From: Ottowia oryzae
Lineage (GTDB): Bacteria; Pseudomonadota; Gammaproteobacteria; Burkholderiales; Burkholderiaceae_C
DNA: 64,000 nucleotides
Reading direction: 5' to 3'
NCBI RefSeq assembly: GCF_003008535.1
Contig: NZ_CP027666.1
Span: forward strand, 3,151,501-3,215,500
In this document: piece after piece, positions 38,879-46,769 of the stretch
Layout: every line of letters begins with the position of its first letter
Position numbering within the stretch: position 1 is the first letter of the stretch
Notes under the pieces: model-generated
Databases searched by the model: none
What the model saw: only the letters and a program-made list of their open reading frames with translations
Told to the model about the DNA's origin: nothing
Position numbers and translations under genes: made by a program

Positions 38879-40801
38879 TCACCACAGGCGCTGGCCCATC
38901 TCCACCAGCCGGTTTTCGGGCAAATGGAAATAGTCGGAAGCGCGCGCGCCGTTGCGCTGCAGCCAGCCAAACAGCGCCTGGCGCAGCCGGTTCATGCCCG
39001 GCAGGCGCCGGCGCCCCACCGAGGCGCGCGAGGTGAAGTAAGACGTGCTCATCGAATCGATCGCCAGGCCCTTTTGGTAGGCCAGCATGCGCACCAGCTC
39101 GGGCACATTGCGCTCTTCCATGAAGCCGTAGCGCGCCGTAACGGCCCAGATGCCGTGGCCCATGTCCTGCGCGGTCAGCCGGTCGCGCGCGGGCACGCGG
39201 GGCGTGTCGGCACTTTGCAGCGCCAGCACGATCACCTGGTCGTGCAGCACCTGGTTGTGCGCCAGGTTGTGCAGCAACGCGTGCGGCACCACCTGCGCTT
39301 CGGGCGTGAGGAACACCGCCGTGCCACGCACGCGGTGGGGCATGTCCAACGCCAGCGATTCCACAAACGGCGCCAGCGGCACCATCTGCTGGGCCTGCGC
39401 CGCCATGCCCAGCGCGCGGCCCTTGTACCAGGTGGTGAAGACCAGCATGGCGCCGGCAGCCACCATCAGGGTCAGCCAGCCACCGTCAGCGATCTTCAGG
39501 CTGTTGGCCACCACAAAGGTCAGATCGATCGCCGCGAACACGCCAACGCCCACCGCCACCAGCCACCGGTTCACGCGCCAGAGCCCCCACGCGACCACGC
39601 CCGCCAGCAAGGTGGTGGTGACCATGGTGATGGACACCGCGATGCCGTAGGCCGCCGAAAGCGCTTCCGAACTCTTGAAGCCCAGCACCAGCAACAGCAC
39701 CCCGGTCATCAGCAGCCAGTTGACGGCCGGAATGTAGATCTGGCCAATGGCATCCCCCGAGGTGTGCACGATGCGCGCGCGGGGCAGATAGCTCATCCGC
39801 ATGGCCTGGGCCGTGAGCGAAAACGCCCCCGAGATCACCGCCTGCGACGCGATCACCGTGGCCGCTGCCGCCAGCACCACCATGGGCAGCACGGCCCACG
39901 AGGGGAAGACGCGGTAGAAAGGGTTGTCTACCGCCGCAGGGTCGCGAAGCACCAGCGCGCCTTGGCCAAAATAGTTCAGCACCAGCCCCGGCAGCGCGAT
40001 GAACAGCCAAGCCAGGCGAATGGGCCGCGCGCCAAAGTGCCCCATGTCGGCGTACAGCGCTTCGCCGCCGGTAAAGGCCAGAAACACCGCGCCCAGCACC
40101 GCCAGCGACTGCGCTGGGTGCGTCAGCAAGAAACCGATGGCATGGGTGGGGTCCAGCGCGGCCAGGACCTGCGGGTTCTGCAGCACCTGCCACAGCCCGG
40201 CCACGCCGATCACGGTGAACCACAGCAGCATCACCGGGCCAAAAACGCGGCCCATGACGCTGGTGCCGCGGTACTGCACGGCAAACAGCACCACCAGAAT
40301 CGCCAGCGTGATCGGCACCACCACCCGCTGCAGCGCCGGGGCCTGCACCTCCAGCCCTTCCACCGCCGACAGCACCGAGATAGCCGGCGTGATGAGGCTG
40401 TCGCCATAGAACATGGCCGCGCCGACCAAGCCCAGCCAGAACACGGCCGCCAGTATCCAGCGCGGCCCATGCATGCGCTGCACGGCCTGCCGCGCCAGCG
40501 CCTGCAGCGCCAGGATGCCGCCCTCGCCGTCGTAGTCGGCGCGCAGCACGAACACCACGTATTTGAGGGTGACGACCAGCATCAGCCCCCAGACGATCAG
40601 CGACAGCAGCCCCAGGACGGCCGATGGCTCAAAAGCCACGCCGTGCGCGGGGTTCAGCGTCTCCTTGAAGGCATAGAGCGGCGACGTGCCGATGTCGCCA
40701 AACACCACCCCCAGCGCCGCCAGCATGAGGGTGGGCCCCTGGCGCCCGGCATGCGCTGAGTGCGCGGGCGAGGCCGAGGGCAAAAGCTTGTCTGCTGGCA
40801 T
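38879..40801 (-). CDS. kup: Kup-type low-affinity K+ transporter
   Basis: About 640 residues from MPADKLLPSASPAHS (ATG at 40801); the open frame extends 43 codons further up but is not family-like. Family signature AALGVVFGDIGTSPLYAFKETL (about 32-53), then about 12 helices, including GLVGAAMFYGDSLITPAISVLSAVEGLEV with the K+-coordination region, and GGEALYADMGHFG. The C-terminal cytoplasmic domain is VPARDRLTAQDMGHGIWAVTARYGFMEERNVPE, ending LPENRLVEMGQRLW. A K+/H+ symporter of the inner membrane. No K+-regulatory genes are adjacent. Confidence 0.95.
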   Translation of the reverse strand: MPADKLLPSASPAHSAHAGRQGPTLMLAALGVVFGDIGTSPLYAFKETLNPAHGVAFEPSAVLGLLSLIVWGLMLVVTLKYVVFVLRADYDGEGGILALQALARQAVQRMHGPRWILAAVFWLGLVGAAMFYGDSLITPAISVLSAVEGLEVQAPALQRVVVPITLAILVVLFAVQYRGTSVMGRVFGPVMLLWFTVIGVAGLWQVLQNPQVLAALDPTHAIGFLLTHPAQSLAVLGAVFLAFTGGEALYADMGHFGARPIRLAWLFIALPGLVLNYFGQGALVLRDPAAVDNPFYRVFPSWAVLPMVVLAAAATVIASQAVISGAFSLTAQAMRMSYLPRARIVHTSGDAIGQIYIPAVNWLLMTGVLLLVLGFKSSEALSAAYGIAVSITMVTTTLLAGVVAWGLWRVNRWLVAVGVGVFAAIDLTFVVANSLKIADGGWLTLMVAAGAMLVFTTWYKGRALGMAAQAQQMVPLAPFVESLALDMPHRVRGTAVFLTPEAQVVPHALLHNLAHNQVLHDQVIVLALQSADTPRVPARDRLTAQDMGHGIWAVTARYGFMEERNVPELVRMLAYQKGLAIDSMSTSYFTSRASVGRRRLPGMNRLRQALFGWLQRNGARASDYFHLPENRLVEMGQRLW

Positions 40802-41174
40802 CCAGGCCACCAAGGGTTGTGAGGATGGCGCGCAGCTTAGTCCTGTTCCTGGCAGCTGTGCGCACTGTTGGCGGCTGCCACTCGCCAGCGTCCAGCTATT
40901 TCGCTCCGCGCCTCCAAACACCGCCTTCACGCAGCGAGCGTCGCGCGGCCCCGGTGGCGAAGCGTTGGTTCGTTCAGATAAGGCAAGTCAATCCGCGAGC
41001 CGATCGGCGCGCCTTTCACCCGACGCGACATGGCATTTCATTGGATCCCCCAGTAGCAGCAGCCCCAAGCTGTCCTACAACGAAAGACAGGTTGTATCTG
41101 AATACGACCGCCCCTAGCATTGGCCCTCCATTGGATGTCCGCTGGTAATAACACTGTTTGTGAGGAGCTACCCC
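40802..41174. other. Intergenic region of 373 bp upstream of the secreted protein gene
   Basis: It serves divergent genes. The part 41050-41174 is markedly less GC-rich (CTACAACGAAAGACAGGTTG, GGTAATAACACTG) and probably contains the promoter of the gene at 41175. The segment 40850-40890 has GGCAGCTGTGCG and CCAGCTATTTCG, faintly like a decayed dispersed repeat. No other feature is seen. Confidence 0.5.
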
Positions 41175-41804
41175 ATGTCTGCGTTGAATCGCGTTGGCAA
41201 GAATGCCCTGATCGCCGCCGCCGTGCTGGCCGTGGCCGGGTCGGCGTTGGCTGCAGGCCCGAAAGACGGCATCTATGTGTTTGCAAACCCTGCCCCCACG
41301 GCAGACGCGCAGGAATTCCTGACGCTGCACACCAATGACGCGGGCGCCGTCGTGGCTGGCCTCTACCGCTCCAAGGCCGCCACCACGGCCAACCGCGCAA
41401 TGGGCCTATCCATCTACAGCATGGAAGGCGGCCAGTTCGATGCGGGCGGCGTGCCTCAGTCGCCGGGCACGGTTCAAGCCCATATGTTCCGGTGGTCGTC
41501 GTGGGATTCGCTGTCGGGCACCATGAGCAACAACGTCGCCACGCTGACGGGCACCGCCAACCACGTCGGCTGCACCTCCAAGGTGACGGTGTACCTGGAC
41601 GGTGCCCAGCCCACGCTGACCATGCAAAGCAGTGTTTCCGATTTCGCCAAAGACCAGATCTGGGCGGGACTGCGTCCGATGTTCAGCGGCCAGTTCGCGA
41701 TCATTCTGGCCACCAACGCGTTCAACGCCGCAGTGGCCAAGCTGACCAGCGAATGCGCCAAGCCCTCGTTCAACTTCACCGCCAACCTGCAAAAGTGGTT
41801 CTGA
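41175..41804 (+). CDS. Secreted protein of unknown function
   Basis: 209 residues from the ATG at 41175 (SD GAGGAGC). Signal peptide GKNALIAAAVLAVAGSALAAG, cleaved probably after ALA. The mature protein has a beta-rich look (YVFANPAPTADAQEFLTLHTND, MGLSIYSMEGGQFDAGG, TVYLDGAQPTLTMQSSV), with two Cys (VGCTSK and SECAKP). No family is recognised. It has its own leader and terminator, so it is monocistronic, and the strong SD suggests high expression. It is probably periplasmic or secreted. Confidence 0.82.
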   Translation: MSALNRVGKNALIAAAVLAVAGSALAAGPKDGIYVFANPAPTADAQEFLTLHTNDAGAVVAGLYRSKAATTANRAMGLSIYSMEGGQFDAGGVPQSPGTVQAHMFRWSSWDSLSGTMSNNVATLTGTANHVGCTSKVTVYLDGAQPTLTMQSSVSDFAKDQIWAGLRPMFSGQFAIILATNAFNAAVAKLTSECAKPSFNFTANLQKWF

Positions 41805-41834
41805 CGGCCTGAGGCGCTGCCCCGGCCCCATCAC

Positions 41835-41857
41835 CCCGGCACCGCGCCGGGTTTTTT
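41835..41857 (+). terminator. Rho-independent terminator of the secreted protein gene
   Basis: Stem CCCGGC / GCCGGG with a 5-base loop followed by TTTTTT. It lies 31 bp past the stop. Confidence 0.88.
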
Positions 41858-41907
41858 CATGCCTGCGCGCCGGGGCAAGGCCGCGCCATGCAGCGACAAT
41901 CCGGCGC

Positions 41908-42795
41908 GTGCCCTCCACCCCCCCAACCCACGCCCCGGCCGACATCGGGCATTACGAGAACTTCCCCGTTGCCTCTTGGCTGTGCCCGCCGCATCTGCGC
42001 GCGCCCATCGCCGCCATCTACCACTACGCCCGCACCGCCGACGACATCGCCGACGAGGGCGATGCGCCGCCCGAGCAGCGCCTGGCCGACCTGGCCGCCT
42101 ACCGGCAAGACCTGGCCGCCGCCGCGCAGGGCGACGGCGCTTCGGCCCGCTGGCCCCACATCTTCGGCCCGCTCGCGCACGCCATCGCGCAATTCAGCCT
42201 GCCCGAAGCGCCACTGGCCGACCTGCTCAGCGCCTTCGCCCAAGACACCGCCTACACGCAGGGCGGCCGCTGGTACGCCAGCCGCGCCGAGCTGCTGGCC
42301 TACTGCGCCCGCTCTGCCAACCCCGTGGGGCGCCTCTTGCTGCACCTGTACGGCCTAAGGCCCGAGTCAGACGCCGCCGTCTACGCGCAAAGCGACGCCA
42401 TCTGCAGCGCGCTGCAGCTCATCAACTTCTGGCAAGACCTGTCGGTCGACCTGCCGCGCGGGCGCTACTACCTGCCGCTGGCCGACTGCGCCGCGCACGG
42501 CGTGCAGCCGGATGATTTCAAGCATTTCAGGCCGCTGGCGCAGGCGGCACCAGCGCCGGCAGCTATCAAATTGGTAGAAACCGAAGTGCAATGGGCACGC
42601 CAGCTGATGCTGCAAGGTGCGCCCCTGGTGCACCGCCTGCCCGGCCGCGCGGGGTGGGAGCTGCGCCTGGTCGTGCAAGGCGGCCTGGCCATCCTGGACA
42701 AGATCGCCGCGCAGGGTTTTGACACCTTCAGCCAACGGCCTACGGTGGGCAAGGCCGACGCGCCACGGCTGCTTTGGCGGGCGGTGTGGATGTGA
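41908..42795 (+). CDS. hpnC: Squalene/hydroxysqualene synthesis protein HpnC
   Basis: 295 residues from a GTG at 41908. An isoprenoid synthase fold: the first Asp-rich site RTADDIADEGD (about 42-52) and the second QLINFWQDLSVDLPRGRYYLP (about 169-189) hold the diphosphate Mg2+. HpnC acts with HpnD and HpnE to make squalene from farnesyl diphosphate; HpnC turns presqualene diphosphate into hydroxysqualene. At residues about 212-226 a repeat copy (42529-42580) is read as APAPAAIKLVE, inserted before VQWARQLMLQGAPLV. A 150-codon ORF and hpnD follow on the same strand. Confidence 0.93.
   Translation: MPSTPPTHAPADIGHYENFPVASWLCPPHLRAPIAAIYHYARTADDIADEGDAPPEQRLADLAAYRQDLAAAAQGDGASARWPHIFGPLAHAIAQFSLPEAPLADLLSAFAQDTAYTQGGRWYASRAELLAYCARSANPVGRLLLHLYGLRPESDAAVYAQSDAICSALQLINFWQDLSVDLPRGRYYLPLADCAAHGVQPDDFKHFRPLAQAAPAPAAIKLVETEVQWARQLMLQGAPLVHRLPGRAGWELRLVVQGGLAILDKIAAQGFDTFSQRPTVGKADAPRLLWRAVWM
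42529..42580 (-). repeat. Dispersed repeat copy 15, inside hpnC
   Basis: On the minus strand CTACCAATTTGATAGCTGCCGGCGCTGGTGCCGCCTGCGCC. It is antisense to hpnC and read as APAPAAIKLVE. The core TTTGATAGCTGCCGGCGCT is intact. Confidence 0.85.
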
Positions 42796-43244
42796 CCCAG
42801 CGGCGCCCGCAGACCGCAGCCGCCCATGCGCCGATAGCCTATGCGCCGTCACCCGATGATCTGCACCGCGAGCGCGTACAGGCCGAAGCGCACCGGCGCT
42901 GCCTGATACCCGCGATGACCGAGGCCGACTGGCGCAGCGTCATGGCCGCTGTCAGCGCGCTGCCGTTTCCACCGCCCTATCAGCGCAAAGACATCTTGAT
43001 GCTTGCGCCCCAGCCTGCCGTGTTCGACGCCGATGTGTCTTACCACGGCGATTGGGTGGAGGGCATTCATCCGCTGTACGCGATCGAGTGGATCCGAATT
43101 CGCCCGCGCTTTCTCAAGCACGTGGCCCAGCGGCTACCGCCGGTGCTGGTGGATATCCAGCCCGAGCTGGAACGCGCACTGAAAGCCGTTGGCCATCCGT
43201 ACAACCAGGCCGCTGATTCAATCTGGCTGGTGGGCTACCGTTAG
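42792..43244 (+). CDS. Conserved-looking protein between hpnC and hpnD, function unknown
   Basis: About 150 residues, probably from the GTG at 42792, which overlaps the hpnC stop (GTGA) and so would be translationally coupled. A later ATG at 42915 is possible. The sequence has a compact soluble look: ADWRSVMAAVSALPFPPPYQRKDIL, HGDWVEGIHPLYAIEWIRIRPR and a C-terminal DIQPELERALKAVGHPYNQAADSIWLVGYR. It vaguely recalls small DUF6678-type proteins, but this is not certain. It is not part of the known hopanoid or squalene pathway, although it is encoded inside the cluster. Confidence 0.72.
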   Translation: MTQRRPQTAAAHAPIAYAPSPDDLHRERVQAEAHRRCLIPAMTEADWRSVMAAVSALPFPPPYQRKDILMLAPQPAVFDADVSYHGDWVEGIHPLYAIEWIRIRPRFLKHVAQRLPPVLVDIQPELERALKAVGHPYNQAADSIWLVGYR

Positions 43245-43283
43245 CCCACGGCGGCGGGGCGCACAGATGGGACAATCGCCCGC

Positions 43284-44126
43284 GTGACCACGCCCCAAGA
43301 CTACGTCCAGGACAAAGCCGCCGCCTCAGGCAGCAGCTTTTACTACGCCTTCCTGTTCCTGCCGCCTGCGCGCCGCGCGGCGATCACCGCCTTCTATGCG
43401 TTTTGCCGCGAGGTGGACGACGTGGTGGACGAGGTGTCTGACCCCGGCGTGGCCGCCACCAAGCTGGCCTGGTGGGCCAAGGAGGTGACCGACGCCTACG
43501 CCGGCCAGCCCACGCACCCGGTGATGCAGGCGCTGATGCCGTACGCGAGTGAATTCCGCATCGAGGCGCGCCAGCTGCACGCGGTGATCGAGGGCTGCCA
43601 GATGGATCTGACGCAGACGCGCTACCTGGACTACCCCGCGCTGAAGAAATACTGCCACCTGGTGGCGGGCGAAGTGGGCGAGGTGTCGGCGCGCATCTTC
43701 GGGCAGACGCAGCCGCAGACGACGCAGTACGCCAGCACGCTGGGGCTGGCGTTTCAGCTCACCAACATCATCCGCGACGTGGGCGAAGACGCCCGGCGCG
43801 GCCGCATCTACCTGCCGATGGACGATCTCAAGCGCTTTGACGTGAAGGCGCAAGAACTGCTGGACGGCACCTATTCCGACCGCTTTGCCGCGCTGATGCG
43901 CTTTCAGGCCGACCGCGCCTTCGGGCTGTACGACGAGGCGCTGGCGCTGCTGCCCGCCGCCGACCGGCGCAGCCAGAAGCCGGGCCTGATGATGGCCAGC
44001 ATCTACCGCACGCTGCTGCGCGAGATCGTGGCCAGCGACTTTCGCGTGCTGCACCAGCGCATCGCCCTGACGCCGCTGCGCAAGCTGTGGCTGGCCTGGA
44101 AGATGCAGGCGCTGGGCAGGTTTTAG
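43284..44126 (+). CDS. hpnD: Presqualene diphosphate synthase HpnD
   Basis: 280 residues from a GTG at 43284. An all-helical isoprenoid synthase: first Asp-rich motif CREVDDVVDEV (about 46-56) and second LTNIIRDVGEDARRGRIYLP (about 158-177). MMASIYRTLLREIVASDF is typical near the C-terminus. It condenses two farnesyl diphosphates to presqualene diphosphate, which HpnC and HpnE convert onward to squalene, the precursor of hopanoids. No squalene-hopene cyclase is in the window, so the endpoint is not known here. Confidence 0.95.
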   Translation: MTTPQDYVQDKAAASGSSFYYAFLFLPPARRAAITAFYAFCREVDDVVDEVSDPGVAATKLAWWAKEVTDAYAGQPTHPVMQALMPYASEFRIEARQLHAVIEGCQMDLTQTRYLDYPALKKYCHLVAGEVGEVSARIFGQTQPQTTQYASTLGLAFQLTNIIRDVGEDARRGRIYLPMDDLKRFDVKAQELLDGTYSDRFAALMRFQADRAFGLYDEALALLPAADRRSQKPGLMMASIYRTLLREIVASDFRVLHQRIALTPLRKLWLAWKMQALGRF

Positions 44127-44300
44127 TGGGCACCCCCCTGAGCCGCTGGCGCGGGTTTCCCCCTCTCTCTTCGCGCCGCGCGCTTCGGGACGGGGGACAA
44201 CGCCAGTGGCCGGCGCAGGTCCGGCCGCGGCGTTTGCTGGCTTGGCGGTGAGCTTGGCATAGCTTTGGGTTGTGCCCGCCGTTGCTACCTTCAACACGCA
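44127..44300. repeat. GC-rich gap after hpnD, possible second repeat family
   Basis: The segment GAGCCGCTGGCGCGGGTTTCC, CTCTTCGCGCCGCGCGCTTCGG and GACGGGGGACAACGCCAGTGG has strong inverted segments and resembles intergenic repeats of related genomes. Only one copy is in this window, so this is a weak call. No gene is seen here. Confidence 0.35.
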
Positions 44301-44362
44301 TAGAACTTCCAATTTGATAGCTGCTGCCGCTGTAGCAGCGGGCGCCAGAGGTTGATTTGACT
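44301..44362 (+). repeat. Dispersed repeat copy 16, overlapping the hpnE start
   Basis: TAGAACTTCCAATTTGATAGCTGCTGCCGCTG, then GCGGGCGCCAGAGGTTGATTTGAC. Its right end, GAGG plus TTG, serves as ribosome binding site and start codon of hpnE. Confidence 0.85.
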
Positions 44363-45781
44363 GATATTCCTTCACCCCAACGCATCGCCGTCATCGGCGG
44401 GGGCTGGGCGGGCATGGCGGCAGCGGTGCGGGCGCAACAAGCGGGGCACCACGTCACCGTGTTGGAAGCGGCCCGGCAACTGGGCGGGCGCGCACGGGCG
44501 ATGCCATTGACGCTGCCAGATGGGCGCAGCGTGACGGTGGACAACGGCCAGCACATCCTGATTGGCGCGTACAGCGAAAGCCTGCGGCTGATGCGCCAGG
44601 TGGGCGTGGACGCGGACCAGGCTTTGCTGCGCCTGCCGCTGGCGCTGACTTTTCCGGACGGCAGCGGCCTGGCCCTGCCCGACTGGCCCGCGCCGTGGGA
44701 TGCGGCGGCGGGCATTCTGCGCGCGCGCGGCTGGGGCTGGCGCGACAAGCTCAGCCTGCTGCGTGCGGCCACTGCCTGGCAGCTTGGCGGGTTTGAGTGC
44801 GATGACCAACTCAGCGTAGGCACGCTTTGCGCCGGCCTGACGCCCACGCTGCGCGACGGCTTTATCGAGCCGCTGTGCGTGTCTGCGCTGAACACGCCCA
44901 TGGCGCAGGCCAGCGCGCGCGTGTTTCTGCGCGTGCTGCGCGATGCGATGTTTGGCGTGCGCGGCGGCTCCAACCTGCTGCTGCCGCGCGTGGACCTGGG
45001 CACGCTTTTCCCTGAAAGCGCGGGGCGCTGGTTGGCGGCGCGCGGCGCGCAGGTGCGGCTGGCGGCGCGCGTCGCTGCCCTGCACAAAGTGGGCGCGCAG
45101 TGGCAACTGGCGATGGGCGAAGGCGAAGGGCCGGCGCGCGCCGAAGGCTTTGACCAAGTGGTACTGGCCACCTCGGCGCCCCACGCGGCGCAGCTGCTGA
45201 GCGATTGCGCGCAGACGGCGCAGGCGCCGTTGGCCAAGGATTTGCGCCGCTGGTCAGAAACGGCCAACGCTTTGCGGCACGAGGCGATCACCACCGTGTA
45301 TGCGCTGGCGCTGGCTGAAACGGGTGCGCGTACCGTGTCGAATAACGCCGCTAGCCTGGGCGCCCCAACCCCGCTGCTGCGCGCGCCCATGCTGGCGCTG
45401 CGCGCTGGCCCTGGCGCGCCTGCGCAGTTCGTGTTTGACCGCGACACCATCTCGCCCAGCCCCACACCAACGATGCAGCCCACGCGGCTGTTGGCCTTTG
45501 TTATCAGCGCCAGCCAGGGCGACCGCGCTGCGCTGGAAGCGGCCGTCACCGCGCAGGCCGAACGCCAGCTGGGCCTGCGCATTCAGCCGCTGCGCACCGT
45601 GACCGATAAACGCGCCACGTTCGCCTGCACGCCGGGGCTGCGGCGCCCGCCCAGTGGCGTTGCGCCGGGGCTGATCGCGGTGGGCGACTACGTCGAAGGC
45701 CCCTACCCCGCCACGCTGGAAGGCGCGGTGCTGAGCGCGCAGGCGGTTGACTTCGCTGAGGGCGGCCGCAGCGCCGCTTGA
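44357..45781 (+). CDS. hpnE: Hydroxysqualene dehydroxylase HpnE
   Basis: 474 residues from the TTG at 44357. There is an in-frame stop at 44333-44335, and no other start before the FAD motif, so this TTG inside a repeat end is probably used; GAGG stands 5 bases before it. FAD-binding Rossmann motif IAVIGGGWAGMAAAV (about 9-23), second motif ARQLGGRARAMPLTLPDGRS, and VDNGQHILIGAYSES (about 53-67). C-terminal FAD loop GLIAVGDYVEGPYPATLEGAVLSA. It removes the hydroxyl of hydroxysqualene using reduced flavin to form squalene. The tail ends AQAVDFAEGGRSAA. Confidence 0.94.
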   Translation: MTDIPSPQRIAVIGGGWAGMAAAVRAQQAGHHVTVLEAARQLGGRARAMPLTLPDGRSVTVDNGQHILIGAYSESLRLMRQVGVDADQALLRLPLALTFPDGSGLALPDWPAPWDAAAGILRARGWGWRDKLSLLRAATAWQLGGFECDDQLSVGTLCAGLTPTLRDGFIEPLCVSALNTPMAQASARVFLRVLRDAMFGVRGGSNLLLPRVDLGTLFPESAGRWLAARGAQVRLAARVAALHKVGAQWQLAMGEGEGPARAEGFDQVVLATSAPHAAQLLSDCAQTAQAPLAKDLRRWSETANALRHEAITTVYALALAETGARTVSNNAASLGAPTPLLRAPMLALRAGPGAPAQFVFDRDTISPSPTPTMQPTRLLAFVISASQGDRAALEAAVTAQAERQLGLRIQPLRTVTDKRATFACTPGLRRPPSGVAPGLIAVGDYVEGPYPATLEGAVLSAQAVDFAEGGRSAA

Positions 45782-45782
45782 A

Positions 45783-46502
45783 TCAAGCGGCGTTCGCGCC
45801 GCCAGCTTTGCGACGGGGTCGGCGCGGCGCTGCGGCGGTGGCGGCAACGTCTGCCGCTTGGCGCGGAGGGCGCAGCGCATCGCCCGCAGCCGCCGACGTG
45901 ACGGCCACCACGCGCGCCAGCTGACGGCTGGTGCTGATGTACGCGTGGCCGATGGCGCTGTCGTAGTACACCGAATCGCCCTTTTTCAGTGCGACGACCT
46001 GCCCGGTGTCGAAATGGATTTCTACCGCGCCTGACAGCACGTGCACAAACTCTTCGCCTTCGTGCCGAGCGAAGTCCTCCGGCCCTTCGATGCGCCTGGC
46101 GTGCACGGTGCCAATCACCGGGCTCATCCGCTTGCCGGTGGCCGTGGTCGCCAGGAATTCGTAGGCGAACGACGCGCCCTGGTACACCACGCCTTCACCC
46201 GCGCGCGTGACCACGGGCGAATGCAGCGCGGTGGTGGCCACGCCCTCGCGCACAAACATGGCATTCATGTCCATCTTGAGCGCGCGGCCCAGCGCGGCAA
46301 GGTTCTCGTAGCCCAGCGCCAGCTGGCCCCGCTCGGCACGCGAAATGGTGGGCACCGACACGCCCGACTGCCCGGACAGGTGCTGCAAAGTCCAGCCCAG
46401 CGCCTTGCGCGCATCGCGCAAGCGGCGCCCAAAGGTTTCGCGGTCCAGCAGCGTGCCGCGCGGGGCGCTGGGCTGCCCCTGCTCTTCCTCGCGAAGCTTC
46501 AT
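45783..46502 (-). CDS. XRE-family regulator with C-terminal cupin
   Basis: 239 residues. HTH_XRE at about 24-80 (FGRRLRDARKALGWTLQHLSGQSGVSVPTISRAERGQ), then a cupin_2 domain (about 148-205: HEGEEFVHVLSGAVEIHFDTGQVVALKKGDSVYYDSAIGHAY) likely to bind a small ligand. The Arg/Ala-rich tail RRPRRKAGGANAA may touch DNA. Such regulators often control amino acid or polyamine catabolism. It is divergent from an FAD oxidoreductase gene across a 20-bp palindrome that should be its operator, so it probably regulates itself and that gene. Confidence 0.92.
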   Translation of the reverse strand: MKLREEEQGQPSAPRGTLLDRETFGRRLRDARKALGWTLQHLSGQSGVSVPTISRAERGQLALGYENLAALGRALKMDMNAMFVREGVATTALHSPVVTRAGEGVVYQGASFAYEFLATTATGKRMSPVIGTVHARRIEGPEDFARHEGEEFVHVLSGAVEIHFDTGQVVALKKGDSVYYDSAIGHAYISTSRQLARVVAVTSAAAGDALRPPRQAADVAATAAAPRRPRRKAGGANAA

Positions 46503-46690
46503 GGCCTGTCAATCCTTTTTGAGTTTGTCTGCGGCACGCCGTCAGCGCTGAGCGCCGGCCCGTAGGCGAACGGCGCCACGCCAGCCAGACTGGGCGTTTC
46601 GGCAGAGACTGCTCTGAATTTTGCACCAGCGCCAAGCTGCGTGATTGCGCCACTGGTGCGCTGCGGCGGGTCGCTCTCCGCACCAGTTCA

Positions 46691-46710
46691 ATTTTGCGTA
46701 TACGCAAAAT
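46691..46710. promoter_or_regulatory. Perfect 20-bp palindromic operator
   Basis: ATTTTGCGTATACGCAAAAT reads the same on both strands. It lies between the XRE-cupin gene (start 46502) and the oxidoreductase gene (start 46770), 60 bp before the latter and next to TTTTGGCTAAACTG, a plausible -10 region. It is the most AT-rich part of the gap. Probable binding site of the XRE-cupin dimer. Confidence 0.82.
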
Positions 46711-46769
46711 TTTGGCTAAACTGATTTGAACTCCACTTGCTGCCCAGCTGCGCCCTGCCGCATCACCGT

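Noticed and set aside
42841..42915. ATG 42841 as start of the ORF between hpnC and hpnD
   Set aside because: It is out of frame with the protein-like sequence; GTG 42792 or ATG 42915 fit.
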